A stretch of 41,354 nt of DNA, taken from Frankiales bacterium (GTDB lineage: Bacteria > Actinomycetota > Actinomycetes > Mycobacteriales > Jatrophihabitantaceae). Positions within the stretch are counted from its first letter, which is position 1. Every line of letters starts with the position of its first letter. The notes under the pieces are model-generated. The model was not told the origin of the DNA. It worked only from the letters and a program-made list of their open reading frames with translations, and did not search any database. The stretch covers positions 1-41,354 of the forward strand of contig JAOPUZ010000045.1 of assembly GCA_025966315.1 (NCBI GenBank). Direction: 5' to 3'. Of the stretch, positions 22,573 through 31,525 are shown in pieces. Both the position numbers and the translations under genes were made by a program.

Positions 22573-23453
22573 GCGGCCACGCCGGGGCACGGGGCCGGCG
22601 TGGCCGTTCAGGCGGCGACCATGGCGGCGGACACGATGGTTCGGAAGAGCGCTGGCTGGTGACGTACGCCGACATGCTCACGCTGCTCTGCGTGCTCTTC
22701 ATCGTGCTGTACGCGATCTCGTCGGTGAACACCTCGAAGTTCGCCCAGCTCAAGTCCAGCCTGGCTACAGCATTCAATAACGGTCAGCCGACCGTGCTCA
22801 GCCAGGGCAGTGGGATTGTCGGCGGCGAGTCGCTGTCGACACAAGCGGCGGTCGGTTCGGCCGCTTCGGCCATCTCGGCGCAAAACGCCGCGGCAGCATC
22901 ACTGGGTCGGGCCCAGGCCGCTGCCGCGAAAACCGAGCTGGACGAGTTCAAGGAGATAAAGCAGTCGGTCACCAAGTCGCTGCACGCCAAAGGGTTGGAC
23001 GGGCGGGGGTCGTTCAACATTGACGAGCGCGGCTTGGTGATCACTGTGGTCACCGATGCTCTGGTCTTCACCGGCAACAGCGCGGTGTTGCAGCCCGAGG
23101 GTCAGGAAATCATGGACACGATCGCGCCCGCGTTGGTCACCGTGGACAACCAGCTGCAGATCGACGGGCACACGAACCAGGACAAGGTCAGCACCGCTCC
23201 GTACCCGAGCGGCTGGGAACTCTCAACTGCCCGTGCGTCCTCGGTGGTCCGCTACCTGATCGACCACGACCACGTGGCCGGCAGCCGGCTCAGCGCCAAC
23301 GGCTATTCCGACCAGCGCCCGCTGGTGCCCGCGAGCAACCCGTTGTCAAGCACCCGCAATCGCCGGGTGGACATCGTGGTGCTGTCCAAACTGCCCGCGA
23401 CCACGCGCGCGGCGCTGCCGGATCTTGCCGCCGCCGCGCTGCCGGCCAACTAA
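22569..23453 (+). CDS. motB: Flagellar stator protein MotB
   Basis: The protein has 294 residues. A short Gly/Arg/His-rich cytosolic N-terminus leads to the single helix starting ERWLVTYADMLTLLCVLFIV, with the ion-binding Asp35 in YADM. The periplasmic plug and linker (about 60-140) are Ala-rich. The C-terminal OmpA/MotB domain binds peptidoglycan: LVFTGNSAVL, IDGHTNQDKV, WELSTARASSVVRYLI and LSSTRNRRVDIVVL. Proton versus sodium use cannot be decided here. It is translationally coupled to motA. Confidence 0.96.
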   Translation: MSGHAGARGRRGRSGGDHGGGHDGSEERWLVTYADMLTLLCVLFIVLYAISSVNTSKFAQLKSSLATAFNNGQPTVLSQGSGIVGGESLSTQAAVGSAASAISAQNAAAASLGRAQAAAAKTELDEFKEIKQSVTKSLHAKGLDGRGSFNIDERGLVITVVTDALVFTGNSAVLQPEGQEIMDTIAPALVTVDNQLQIDGHTNQDKVSTAPYPSGWELSTARASSVVRYLIDHDHVAGSRLSANGYSDQRPLVPASNPLSSTRNRRVDIVVLSKLPATTRAALPDLAAAALPAN

Positions 23454-23486
23454 CCGTCCGATTCGAATCGATAGCAGGAGCAGATA

Positions 23487-24023
23487 ATGGCAACCACCGA
23501 AGCCGAAGCGCCCAACCGCTTCGCCAAGAGCAACGCCAACGCCAAGGACGTCAAGAGCGGCGGCAAGGACGGTGGCAAGAAAGACGCCGCCGGAAAGAAA
23601 AAGGGCGGCAAGAAGAAGATCATCATGATCGTCCTGGCGCTGGTCCTGGTCGCCGCCGCATTGAAGTTCACCGTGCTCAAGCCGAAGGTGGACAACACCC
23701 CGGCCGGCAAGGCCGCCGCGGCCGCGGCCGCACTCGACGCGACCAAGGGTGAGGTGCTGCCGATCACCGACGTCACCGCGAACCTGACCGACGGTCACTT
23801 CCTGCGGGTCGCCGTGGCCCTGCAGCTGACCAAGTCGGCCGGCACGGTGGACCCCAGCGAGGCGTCCGAGGCGATCATCACCCAGTTCAGCGGGCAGAGT
23901 GTAGCCGCCCTCACCGGCGAGAAGGCCCGCGAGAAGAACAAGGCGGAACTGGTCAAGAAGCTCCAGAAGCTGTACCCGAAGAAGGTCATGGACGTCTATT
24001 ACACGGCCTTCGTCACCCAGTAA
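23487..24023 (+). CDS. fliL: Flagellar basal body-associated protein FliL
   Basis: The protein has 178 residues. A long Lys/Gly-rich cytosolic N-terminus (about 1-48) precedes one membrane helix (about 49-68, KIIMIVLALVLVAAALKFTV). The external FliL domain follows (LPITDVTANLTDGHFLRVAV, ALQLTKSAG, then KKVMDVYYTAFVTQ at the end). FliL associates with the stator and supports torque. The start ATG 23487 has CAGGAG about 8 bases upstream. The next gene, fliM, has its own promoter in the 92-base gap. Confidence 0.93.
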   Translation: MATTEAEAPNRFAKSNANAKDVKSGGKDGGKKDAAGKKKGGKKKIIMIVLALVLVAAALKFTVLKPKVDNTPAGKAAAAAAALDATKGEVLPITDVTANLTDGHFLRVAVALQLTKSAGTVDPSEASEAIITQFSGQSVAALTGEKAREKNKAELVKKLQKLYPKKVMDVYYTAFVTQ

Positions 24024-24080
24024 CCGTCCATTGCGGGGCCACCTCACCATACCGACTTTTGGGACGGTGGGCGCAAGCCC

Positions 24081-24107
24081 TCAGGTCCGCGTGACAACCG
24101 CCGAACA
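24081..24107 (+). promoter_or_regulatory. Candidate sigma-28-type promoter for the fliM operon
   Basis: The sequence reads TCAG-N15-GCCGAACA. The -10 is identical to the flagellin site, the -35 to the flbD site, and the spacer to both. The -10 ends only 8 bases before GTG 24116, so the transcript would be leaderless. This agrees with the absence of a ribosome-binding site there. Confidence 0.55.
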
Positions 24108-24115
24108 GTGTCCAT

Positions 24116-25111
24116 GTGGCACTGATCGAGAACGACATCGCGGAGACTCCGGTCTCGACCCCACCCGCACCGCGCGAATCGGCGACGGGCACCGTCGCTC
24201 GCATGATGCGCCGCGGGGGTGCGGGGGCCGGAGCGCTGCCGTATGACTTCCGGCGCCCGACCAAGCTGTCCCGTGATCACACCCGGGCGCTGCAGATGGG
24301 ATATGAGACCTTCGCCAAGCGGCTGGGCACCCAGCTGACCAGCGGACTGCGTCAGGTCTGCCAGATCAACCTGGTCGCCATCGAGCAACAGGCCTACGAG
24401 GACTACATCAGCGGCCTGTCCGAGACCACCATGATGGCCTCCCTGACGATCGACCCGCTGCCGGGGACCGCCATCTTCGAATTCGCGGTGCCGACCGCGC
24501 TGGCCTGCCTCGACTACCTGCTCGGCGGTCCCGGCGGTGAGCAGCCGACCCGGCCGCTCACCGACCTCGAGACTCCGCTGCTGCGCGGCCTGCTGGCCCA
24601 GATGCTCGACGTGCTGCGTTACGCCATGGAGAGCACCACCGGGATCCAACCTGCCCTGACCGCGATCGAATACAACCCGCAGTTCGTCCAAGCCTCAAGC
24701 GCTTCGGACGTCATGGTCGTCGGCTCCTTCGAGATGCACATCGGCAATCAGACCTGCCTGGCGACACTCTGCATCCCGTTCTCCGCCATCCTCCCGAAGC
24801 TGGACGCGGGCAAGGAGAAGCGACCTAGTACGCCGGCCGAGCAGCAGACGTCGGAGCGAAACGCCGCCAACCTGCGGACCGCGCTCGGCGGGACGCCAGT
24901 ACCGGTCACGGTCCGCTTCGCACCCACGACGCTGACCCCGGCGCAGATCGTGAATCTCGCTCCCGGCGATGTCCTGCCCCTCAATCACCGCGTCACCGCG
25001 CCGTTGGCCGTAGAAGCCGGTGGCACCACCTTCGCGTACGCCCTTGCGGGGCGGCGCGGTACCCGATTGGCCGGCCTGGTGGTCGGATACCCGAGAGAGA
25101 AGTCAGCCTGA
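24116..25111 (+). CDS. fliM: Flagellar motor switch protein FliM
   Basis: The protein has 331 residues. The CheC-like middle domain begins LPYDFRRPTKLSRDHTRALQ (about 40-59), and the C-terminal SpoA/FliN-like domain covers about 255-325 (PVTVRFAPTTLTPAQIVNLA, then PGDVLPLNHRV). The N-terminal CheY-binding peptide, usually LSQxEIDALL, is present only as a degenerate ALIENDIAET. CheY response may therefore be weak or differ. The start is GTG 24116; an in-frame stop lies at 24092-24094 and there is no Shine-Dalgarno sequence, consistent with leaderless translation. The stop overlaps the fliN start. Confidence 0.93.
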   Translation: MALIENDIAETPVSTPPAPRESATGTVARMMRRGGAGAGALPYDFRRPTKLSRDHTRALQMGYETFAKRLGTQLTSGLRQVCQINLVAIEQQAYEDYISGLSETTMMASLTIDPLPGTAIFEFAVPTALACLDYLLGGPGGEQPTRPLTDLETPLLRGLLAQMLDVLRYAMESTTGIQPALTAIEYNPQFVQASSASDVMVVGSFEMHIGNQTCLATLCIPFSAILPKLDAGKEKRPSTPAEQQTSERNAANLRTALGGTPVPVTVRFAPTTLTPAQIVNLAPGDVLPLNHRVTAPLAVEAGGTTFAYALAGRRGTRLAGLVVGYPREKSA

Positions 25112-25875
25112 TGCCACAACCGATGTCCGAATCCCTGCGTCAGGCCGCCGAGGCCGCACTGGCCAACGTCCCGATCGCGGACGCCCTCACCGTGGGCGAA
25201 CCGCTGGACATGGCGGTGGCCACCGGATTCATCGGCGCCGCCGTCACCGCCCGATTCAACGGCGTGCAGTCCGGCGAGATCCTGGTCGCCGTCGAGCAGG
25301 AAGTGGCCGACGCGCTGCAGAATTCACCGCTCGGCGCACTGGACGTCAGCGCCGCGCTCGCTCCGGCCCTCACCGCGGCCGCCAGCACCCTCGGCAACGT
25401 CGTCACCGGCCCCGGCCAGGCCCTCGATCCGAAGCCGGCGCTGGACGCACTGCTCGGCAAGGCCGGCGCCCTGGTCGTCCCGCTCGTGCACGAAGGCGCG
25501 GTCCGCGGCCTGGTCGGGCTGTGGCTCGCACCGCAGGCCACCGGCGGCAACGAGCCGAGCGCGCCCAACTACCCCAGCGCCGACGACATGCCCCGTACCT
25601 CGACGAAGGCGCCCCGACCGGCGAACTTCGGACTGGAAATGCTGCGCGACGTCGCCATGGAGGTGACCGCTCAGATCGGTAGCACCCGGATGACGGTCAG
25701 CGAGTTGTTGAACCTGGCCGACGGCGCGGTCATCGAACTGGATCGCTCCGCCGGCGCACCGGCCGACCTGCTCGTCAACGGTCACCTGATCGCCCGCGGC
25801 GAGGTCGTCGTGATCGATGAGAACTTCGGACTGCGCATCACCGAGATCGTGTCCGACGAAGCAGCAGTGGCCTAA
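25111..25875 (+). CDS. fliN: Flagellar motor switch protein FliN with a CheC-like N-terminal domain
   Basis: This 254-residue protein is much longer than a minimal FliN (about 100-140). Residues about 170-250 form the SpoA domain typical of FliN (LRDVAMEVTAQIGSTRMTVS, ELLNLADGAVIELDRSAGAP, VNGHLIARGEVVVIDENFGL). Residues about 1-145 resemble a CheC/FliY-like module (LTVGEPLDMAVATGFIGAAV, GEILVAVEQEVADAL). This could be a FliY-type protein, but I could not confirm phosphatase residues. Its ATG overlaps the fliM stop. Confidence 0.9.
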   Translation: MPQPMSESLRQAAEAALANVPIADALTVGEPLDMAVATGFIGAAVTARFNGVQSGEILVAVEQEVADALQNSPLGALDVSAALAPALTAAASTLGNVVTGPGQALDPKPALDALLGKAGALVVPLVHEGAVRGLVGLWLAPQATGGNEPSAPNYPSADDMPRTSTKAPRPANFGLEMLRDVAMEVTAQIGSTRMTVSELLNLADGAVIELDRSAGAPADLLVNGHLIARGEVVVIDENFGLRITEIVSDEAAVA

Positions 25876-25880
25876 GCCCC

Positions 25881-26456
25881 GTGAATGCCGTCGAGCTGAT
25901 CGGACGCACCCTGCTGGCCTTGCTGGTCGTGCTGGGGATCATGTGGGCGCTGGCAAAATTTGCGCGCAAGCCGCTGACCGGAATGACCGGACGTTCGGAC
26001 AAGGTGCTGACCGTGCTCGCGCGCCAGCAGCTCAACCGCAACGCCTCGGTCGCCGTCCTGAAGGTGGGCGACAAAGCGATCGTCGTCGGCGTCAGCGACG
26101 GCGGCGTACGACTGCTCAGTGAAACCGACGCCGCACCCTTCGAAGCGGCGTTGGCCGCCGGCCGTCCGGAGAAGACCACCCGCGCGGTCCGGGGCGTCCG
26201 CGGTTCCCGCACCCGACCACCACCCAAACGCCGAGCGTTGCCGCGGGGCGCACCGATGCCTGCACCAACGCCGATGACGATGCCGCTGTCCAGGTCCGTG
26301 GACAGCGTCACCGACAACACAGCCGAGGTCACCGACGACGTCGCGCTGCCGGCCTACCAATCTGACGCCCGCGGCGCCCTGGACGGGTCTGTCCTGTCGC
26401 CCAAGGTGTGGAAGCAGCTGCTCGACGGGGCCCGAGAGCTGACGGTTAGACGATGA
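25881..26456 (+). CDS. fliO: Flagellar biosynthesis protein FliO
   Basis: The protein has 191 residues. One membrane helix lies near the N-terminus (LIGRTLLALLVVLGIMWALA, about 6-25). The FliO cytosolic domain follows (VLARQQLNRNASVAVLKVGD, then AIVVGVSDGGVRLLSE). The remainder is Pro/Arg/Thr-rich and poorly ordered. FliO assists assembly of the FliP ring. The start is GTG 25881, 5 bases after fliN, and the end overlaps fliP. The family is weakly conserved, so gene order supports the name. Confidence 0.87.
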   Translation: MNAVELIGRTLLALLVVLGIMWALAKFARKPLTGMTGRSDKVLTVLARQQLNRNASVAVLKVGDKAIVVGVSDGGVRLLSETDAAPFEAALAAGRPEKTTRAVRGVRGSRTRPPPKRRALPRGAPMPAPTPMTMPLSRSVDSVTDNTAEVTDDVALPAYQSDARGALDGSVLSPKVWKQLLDGARELTVRR

Positions 26457-27361
26457 TCCAAATCAGCAGCCGTCGGGGGATCGGCTCGAATCCGAGACTC
26501 CGACGGCTCGTTCAGGCTGCCCTGATCGGGGCGCTGACCCTGTTCGCGATCTTCATCGCCGCCACGGCAACCGCGTCCTCGGCGCACGCCAGCACGGTGC
26601 CGCAGGCGAGCACCCAGTTACCCGCCATGACCCAGCCGCTTGCGGCGCCGGTCGATCCGATTGCGCCGACCGCACCCGTGGTCAAGCCGGTCGTCGGCGG
26701 CACCGGCTCGGTCAGCATCAACGTCGACCCGAAGCCGAGCACCTCGATCAGCGTGCTGCTGCTGCTCACCGTTATCTCGGTGGCGCCGTCGATCATCCTG
26801 CTGATGACCAGCTTCACGAAGATCTTCGTGGTGCTCTCACTTACCCGCAACGCGCTCGGGCTGACCTCGGTACCGCCGAACCAGGTGCTCGCCGGCCTGT
26901 CCATGTTCTTGAGCCTGTTCATCATGGGCCCAACCGTGAAGGCGGTTAACTCGCTGGGCATTCAGCCCTATCTGAAAGGCACCAAGACCCAAGCGGTCGC
27001 CTTCCAGGACGGCATCGCGCCGCTACGGACGTTCATGCTGCACCACACCCGCAGCGAAGAGATCGCCTTGATGTTGCGGGCCGGGCACCTGCCGAACCCG
27101 CCGACGCCGGACAAGCTCGACCTGACCACGCTGATCCCCGCGTTCGTGCTGTCCGAACTCCGCTCGGCCATGATCATCGGCTTCGTCATCTACATCCCGT
27201 TCCTAATCATCGACATGGTCGTCTCGTCGTCGCTGATGTCGCTCGGCATGATGATGCTGCCGCCGGTATCGGTGTCGCTGCCCTTCAAACTGCTGCTCTT
27301 CGTCCTGGTCGACGGTTGGGGCCTGATCATCAACGCGCTCGTCCAGAGCTACAACACCTAA
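26453..27361 (+). CDS. fliP: Flagellar type III export gate protein FliP
   Basis: The protein has 302 residues. A cleavable signal-like N-terminus (LVQAALIGALTLFAIFIAAT and on to SSAHAS) is followed by a Pro/Val-rich linker to about residue 95. The conserved core then begins LLLLTVISVAPSIILLMTSF, TKIFVVLSLTRNALGL and PPNQVLAGLSMFLSLFIMGP. It ends with MIIGFVIYIPFLIIDMVVSS and KLLLFVLVDGW. FliP pentamers form the export pore with FliQ and FliR. The ATG overlaps the fliO stop. Confidence 0.96.
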   Translation: MIQISSRRGIGSNPRLRRLVQAALIGALTLFAIFIAATATASSAHASTVPQASTQLPAMTQPLAAPVDPIAPTAPVVKPVVGGTGSVSINVDPKPSTSISVLLLLTVISVAPSIILLMTSFTKIFVVLSLTRNALGLTSVPPNQVLAGLSMFLSLFIMGPTVKAVNSLGIQPYLKGTKTQAVAFQDGIAPLRTFMLHHTRSEEIALMLRAGHLPNPPTPDKLDLTTLIPAFVLSELRSAMIIGFVIYIPFLIIDMVVSSSLMSLGMMMLPPVSVSLPFKLLLFVLVDGWGLIINALVQSYNT

Positions 27362-27424
27362 CGACCGTGGCCCTGACCCTGTCCCGCAATCTTGGCTCGA
27401 ATCCCTTTCCCCCCAAGGACTCCG

Positions 27425-27694
27425 ATGACTGATACCGCAATCGTGCACCTCGGTTTGCAGGCGATGCTGATCGCTTTCAAGCTCGCCGCACCCACCTTGC
27501 TGACCGCGCTGCTGATCGGCTTCGGCGTCTCGCTCTTCCAGTCGGCCACCCAGATCCAGGAAGTCACGTTGTCCTTCGTCCCCAAGGCGATCGGTGTCGG
27601 TGTGGCCCTGCTGGTGACCGGCAGCTGGATGATGCATTCGATGATCACCTTCACCCAGCAGCTGTTCGCGCAGCTGCCGGCCCTGCTCAGCTGA
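27425..27694 (+). CDS. fliQ: Flagellar type III export gate protein FliQ
   Basis: This 89-residue protein has exactly the family length. The two membrane helices lie at about 14-38 (AMLIAFKLAAPTLLTALLIG) and 51-75 (SFVPKAIGVGVALLVTGSWM). The intervening SLFQSATQIQEVTLSFVPK is the FliQ signature. ATG 27425, with AAGGA upstream, is preferred to GTG 27392, which adds 11 poorly conserved residues. It sits between fliP and fliR as expected. Confidence 0.95.
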   Translation: MTDTAIVHLGLQAMLIAFKLAAPTLLTALLIGFGVSLFQSATQIQEVTLSFVPKAIGVGVALLVTGSWMMHSMITFTQQLFAQLPALLS

Positions 27695-27714
27695 CCGCGG
27701 ATCGCAACGAGCCG

Positions 27715-28479
27715 ATGAATCTTCAGTTCAGCGCTACGACGCTGGTGACGCTGCTCCTGGCGTCCATCCGCATCACGGCCTGGCTGACAATTGCCCCGCC
27801 GTTCGCCACCGCGGGAATCCCCCGCACCGTCCGCACCATGCTCGCCGTCGCCCTGGCCCTCACCGTCACCCCGATCGCCGCGGCCCACGCACCGCCGGCC
27901 GAACTAGGACCGATCCTCACCAGCGCGGTCGAACAGGTCGTGATCGGAGGCTCGCTCGGCTTCATCACCCGGATGCTGTTCAGCGCGATCGAGTCGGCCG
28001 GCGCCCTGATCGACCTGTTCGGTGGCTTCTCGCTGGCTTTCGCCTATGACCCGCTGTCGGCGACCAGCACGTCGATCTTCGGCAAGTTCTACGGGTTGCT
28101 CGCGACCGTGCTGATCTTCGCCACGGATGCGCACCTGATCATCGTGCAGGGCTTCCTGCGCACCTTCAGCTCCATGCCGCTCGACGGGTCCATCAACATG
28201 TCCCAGCTGGGATCGGCACTGGTGCACGGCCTGACCGCTATGTTCATCGCCACCCTGCAGATCGGCGCGCCGTTGATTGCGGTGCTGTTCCTGGCCGACC
28301 TCGCCTTGGGCCTGTTGAGCCGGATCTCGCCGCAGCTCAACGTGTTTTCGGTCAGCTTCCCGCTGAAGATCATGCTCACCCTCGGCCTCGTCGGGTTGAG
28401 TTTCACCCTGCTGCCCCAGGTGGTCATGGACATGGCCCGCTCGACCACCTCGATGGTCACCCAGATCGGCGGCGGCTGA
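27715..28479 (+). CDS. fliR: Flagellar type III export gate protein FliR
   Basis: This 254-residue protein has about six hydrophobic helices. The N-terminal block is VTLLLASIRITAWLTIAPPF. The mid block FGGFSLAFAYDPLSATSTS is the FliR loop region. The later FLADLALGLLSRISPQLNVF and FPLKIMLTLGLVGLSFTLLP are strongly conserved in the family. FliR seats in the export gate and contacts FlhB. Its stop overlaps the flhB start (TGATGG). Confidence 0.95.
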   Translation: MNLQFSATTLVTLLLASIRITAWLTIAPPFATAGIPRTVRTMLAVALALTVTPIAAAHAPPAELGPILTSAVEQVVIGGSLGFITRMLFSAIESAGALIDLFGGFSLAFAYDPLSATSTSIFGKFYGLLATVLIFATDAHLIIVQGFLRTFSSMPLDGSINMSQLGSALVHGLTAMFIATLQIGAPLIAVLFLADLALGLLSRISPQLNVFSVSFPLKIMLTLGLVGLSFTLLPQVVMDMARSTTSMVTQIGGG

Positions 28480-29567
28480 TGGCGGGCAAACCGGCGGGTG
28501 AACGCAGCGAAAAGGCCACCCCCCGGCGCCTGAAGAAGGCCCGCAAAGAGGGCCACATCGGCCACTCCCACGAACTCGGATCCTGGTTGTCCGTACTGGC
28601 GGCCACCTTCGTCATTCCGCTGGTCTCGCGGAAGATGATGGCCAACTCCGAAACAACGATGGGCCAGATCGCCGGCCTGATCCGGAACCCGGACATCTCG
28701 CTGGCGATGTCCATCAGCAAGACGGCGGTCTTGCAAGGTGCGCTGGCGGTGGTGCCGCTGGTGGCCCTGGTGATGGGAACGTCCGTGGCTGCCTCGGTGC
28801 TGCAAGGTGGCCTGCACGTAGCCCCGAAGCTGTTCATGCCGAAGTTCAGCCGGCTCAATCCGCTGTCCGGCATCAAGCGCATGTTCGGCCCGCAAGGCGC
28901 CTGGCAGCTGGCGAAGTCCCTCGGCAAGCTCGCGGTGCTGTCTCTGGTGACCTACCTGGCCATCCGGCAGATGGTGCCGGTCTTGATGGCCGCCGGTTCA
29001 CTCTCATTGGAGACCGTGCTGGACGAGGTGGTGGGCGCCGCCCTGAAGTTATTCCGCTGGGGCGCCTCGGCCGGCGTCCTGCTGTCACTGGCCGACGTGG
29101 TGGTTGTCCGCAAACGAAACAACAAACAATTGAAGATGACCAAGCAAGAAATCAAAGAGGAGCACCGGCAGAGCGAGGGCGACCCGCACATGAAGGGCGC
29201 GATGCGGTCCAAGGCGATCGCGATGAGCCGTAACCGGATGATGGCCGACGTGGCCGAGGCCGACGTGGTCCTGGTCAACCCGACGCACGTGGCCGTCGCC
29301 CTCAAGTACGACCCCAAGCGGGGGGCTCCCCGGGTGGTCGCCAAGGGCGCCGACAACATCGCGGCGAAGATCCGCGAGATCGCCGAGCAGAACCGGGTGC
29401 CGATGGTGGCCGACATACCGCTGGCCCGGACGCTGTATTCAACCTGCGAAATCGGGCAGGAGATTCCGGCCGACCTCTACCAGGGGGTGGCGACCGTGTT
29501 GGCCTTCGTCATGCGGCTCAAACGGCGTGGTTCGGCGGCCGGCATCCACCGGCTGGCGGCGGCGTAA
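28479..29567 (+). CDS. flhB: Flagellar export switch protein FlhB
   Basis: This 362-residue protein begins GERSEKATPRRLKKARKEGH, the FlhB N-terminus. It has four membrane helices to about residue 208 and a cytosolic domain with the self-cleavage site NPTH (267-270, in VLVNPTHVAVALKYD). FlhB switches substrate class together with FliK. In most loci flhA follows directly. Here about 8.7 kb of glycan and transport genes intervene. Confidence 0.96.
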   Translation: MAGKPAGERSEKATPRRLKKARKEGHIGHSHELGSWLSVLAATFVIPLVSRKMMANSETTMGQIAGLIRNPDISLAMSISKTAVLQGALAVVPLVALVMGTSVAASVLQGGLHVAPKLFMPKFSRLNPLSGIKRMFGPQGAWQLAKSLGKLAVLSLVTYLAIRQMVPVLMAAGSLSLETVLDEVVGAALKLFRWGASAGVLLSLADVVVVRKRNNKQLKMTKQEIKEEHRQSEGDPHMKGAMRSKAIAMSRNRMMADVAEADVVLVNPTHVAVALKYDPKRGAPRVVAKGADNIAAKIREIAEQNRVPMVADIPLARTLYSTCEIGQEIPADLYQGVATVLAFVMRLKRRGSAAGIHRLAAA

Positions 29568-29609
29568 CCCGAAGGTCCCACCGGCCCAGTTGGCCCAGCC
29601 GCGGATTCG

Positions 29610-31205
29610 TCAGCTGACGGTTATCGGGCTCGAGAACACCATGACCCGGTAGATGCCCACTCGGTAGCTCTCAGCGGGTGAGCCGAATGTCTGGGTAGCC
29701 GTTGCCGTCGTGACGTTGCCCCACGGGACGGCCTCATCGAAGACCAGGAAATTGAACGATTGTCCGCGATACCAATCGGCGCTGGCCTGACGTCGATAAA
29801 TGATCAGCTGGCCGTCCTGCTGGCTGGCGATCACCGGCCGGACCCGGATCTGATCCTTACTGGTCACGGTGGTGATCGAGGCGCTCCAATAGTCCCCCAA
29901 ACCTTGCGTCAGCCCGCGGCTTTGCAGCGACGCAATGAGGTCCTTCGAAGTGGCCGGCGGCGTGGCTCCACTGGCCGTGATGGCGAAGCCAGCAACCCAG
30001 CTCGCAAGCACCAGCGCCGCGACCACGCCTGCGATCCGGATCGTCCTGGCGTGGGCCGACCACCGGGGCAGGGACCGTCCGACCAACCGACCGGCCAGAA
30101 TCGCACCGAACACGACGACCGGGCTGAGGTAGCGGATGTAGGCCGGATCGGTGGACGTGGTGGTCAGCGCGAGGTAAAAGCACAGATCGCCCAGACAGGC
30201 CAGCAGCAGCAGATCGTCCAGGCGGGAACCGTCGTCGTCCAATCCGCGGACCATCCCCCGGATCGTTCGGGTCAGCGCCCAGCCGATCGCGACCAGGACG
30301 ACCAGCAGGCCGATGATTCGCAGGCTGGCCAGCACGACCGGGACGCCGGCGCGCCCGTTCTCGCCGTTGCCGACGCCGAAGATCTGCGCGCTCCAACTCG
30401 GCAGGTGCGCGATGTTCTGCAGTATCTGGTGCCCGCTCGCCCGCTCGTTGGCCCGCCCGATGCTGAAAGTCCCGATCGCCACCGCGACCTTGCGCACGGC
30501 GTAGGCCAACACGAGGCCACCGACCGCGGATGCGATGGCCGGCCCGCCTGCTCGCCATGATCGTCGGCGCAGCATCGCGATCACGCCGGCACCGACGGCC
30601 GGGGCGATCCCAAGCGGCACCGTCTGCAGATCACCGAGAATTCCCGCGGCGAAGATGACCGCGGCCAGTACGCACCCCCAGCGAGGACGCGCGCGTTGCA
30701 GGATCGCGAAGGCCAGCAGGCACCACAACATCGTGCCGACGTGCAACGGCCCGCGCAGGATGAACATCGCGAGCACCGGATTGGGCAGGGCCAGCAAAGC
30801 GATCGTGGTGCCCATGGCCAGCACGCCCGCCCTGCCGCGGCTCGACCCGCGGGCCAGACCGGCGCCGAGGACGATCACCAGCGCGGCGATCACGGCCGGC
30901 ACCAGGTACAGCAGCACACGGCTCACGCCGAGGACGGGCACGGCGGCGGTGTAGAACAACGCGTCCACCGTCCAGAACGAATCCATCGACAGCCACCAGC
31001 CATCGAGACCGAAGTTTCCGCCGCTCATCGACTGGCCCTCGAGGACAGCGGTGGCACCGTCGGAGTCCCCCGGGAATGCGTGCAAGCCGGCGGCGTACAA
31101 AATGGCGACCAGGGCGAGAAACCCGAGCACGGCGAGGGCGGCGACAGCGACGCGGACGGTGTGCGAGACCGGCGGTCGGCCCACACCGGTTTCGATCCTG
31201 TCCAC
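29610..31205 (-). CDS. Polytopic membrane protein, GT-C glycosyltransferase-like
   Basis: This 531-residue protein has around ten hydrophobic segments and a C-terminal external domain of about 120 residues. The first helix is followed by an acidic loop (AFPGDSDGATAVLEGQSMSG), a position and composition used by GT-C enzymes for their catalytic Asp. I do not recognise a named family. It may transfer a sugar from a polyprenyl-phosphate donor on the outer face. The start GTG 31203-31205 has AGGGTG upstream. It is divergent from the DUF2142-type gene and convergent with flhB. Confidence 0.65.
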   Translation of the reverse strand: MDRIETGVGRPPVSHTVRVAVAALAVLGFLALVAILYAAGLHAFPGDSDGATAVLEGQSMSGGNFGLDGWWLSMDSFWTVDALFYTAAVPVLGVSRVLLYLVPAVIAALVIVLGAGLARGSSRGRAGVLAMGTTIALLALPNPVLAMFILRGPLHVGTMLWCLLAFAILQRARPRWGCVLAAVIFAAGILGDLQTVPLGIAPAVGAGVIAMLRRRSWRAGGPAIASAVGGLVLAYAVRKVAVAIGTFSIGRANERASGHQILQNIAHLPSWSAQIFGVGNGENGRAGVPVVLASLRIIGLLVVLVAIGWALTRTIRGMVRGLDDDGSRLDDLLLLACLGDLCFYLALTTTSTDPAYIRYLSPVVVFGAILAGRLVGRSLPRWSAHARTIRIAGVVAALVLASWVAGFAITASGATPPATSKDLIASLQSRGLTQGLGDYWSASITTVTSKDQIRVRPVIASQQDGQLIIYRRQASADWYRGQSFNFLVFDEAVPWGNVTTATATQTFGSPAESYRVGIYRVMVFSSPITVS

Positions 31206-31346
31206 CGCGGCACCCTAACCGGTGCGGATGTAGCTTCGACAAGAGGCGCCCGTGCGATCACATCAGGCTGCGCGCTCGCGCACAGAGACTTCCAAGTTGG
31301 CCGCGTTAGGTTCCCGGTGACCGTTCGCGCTGATGCCGCGAACACC

Positions 31347-31404
31347 TTGGTAGCACTACGGGAAACTTGCTAGCACTACGGGACTTGGTAGCACCACGGG
31401 AAGG
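31347..31404 (+). repeat. Three tandem copies of an 18-20 base unit
   Basis: The motif TTGGTAGCACTACGGGA and variants occurs at 31347-31366, 31367-31384 and 31385-31404, between divergent membrane-protein genes. The unit contains TTG codons that could act as weak starts. Function is unknown; it may be a regulatory or slippage-prone region. Confidence 0.75.
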
Positions 31405-31442
31405 GGCCGTCATCCGCGTCCACGCCGGCAGGTCGCCCGGCC

Positions 31443-31514
31443 GCGCGCCTGGGCCACGCCGCGCGCCTGGGCCACACCGCGCGCCTGGGCCACACCGCGC
31501 GCCTGGGCCACGCC
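31443..31514 (+). repeat. Four tandem copies of an 18-base unit
   Basis: GCGCGCCTGGGCCACGCC and its G/A variant repeat four times (31443-31460, 31461-31478, 31479-31496, 31497-31514). Read in frame with the downstream gene they encode Arg-Ala-Pro-Gly-Pro-His units. They end 12 bases before the preferred ATG 31526, so they lie either in the leader or in an extended basic N-terminus. Confidence 0.85.
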
Positions 31515-31525
31515 GCGCGCTAGCA

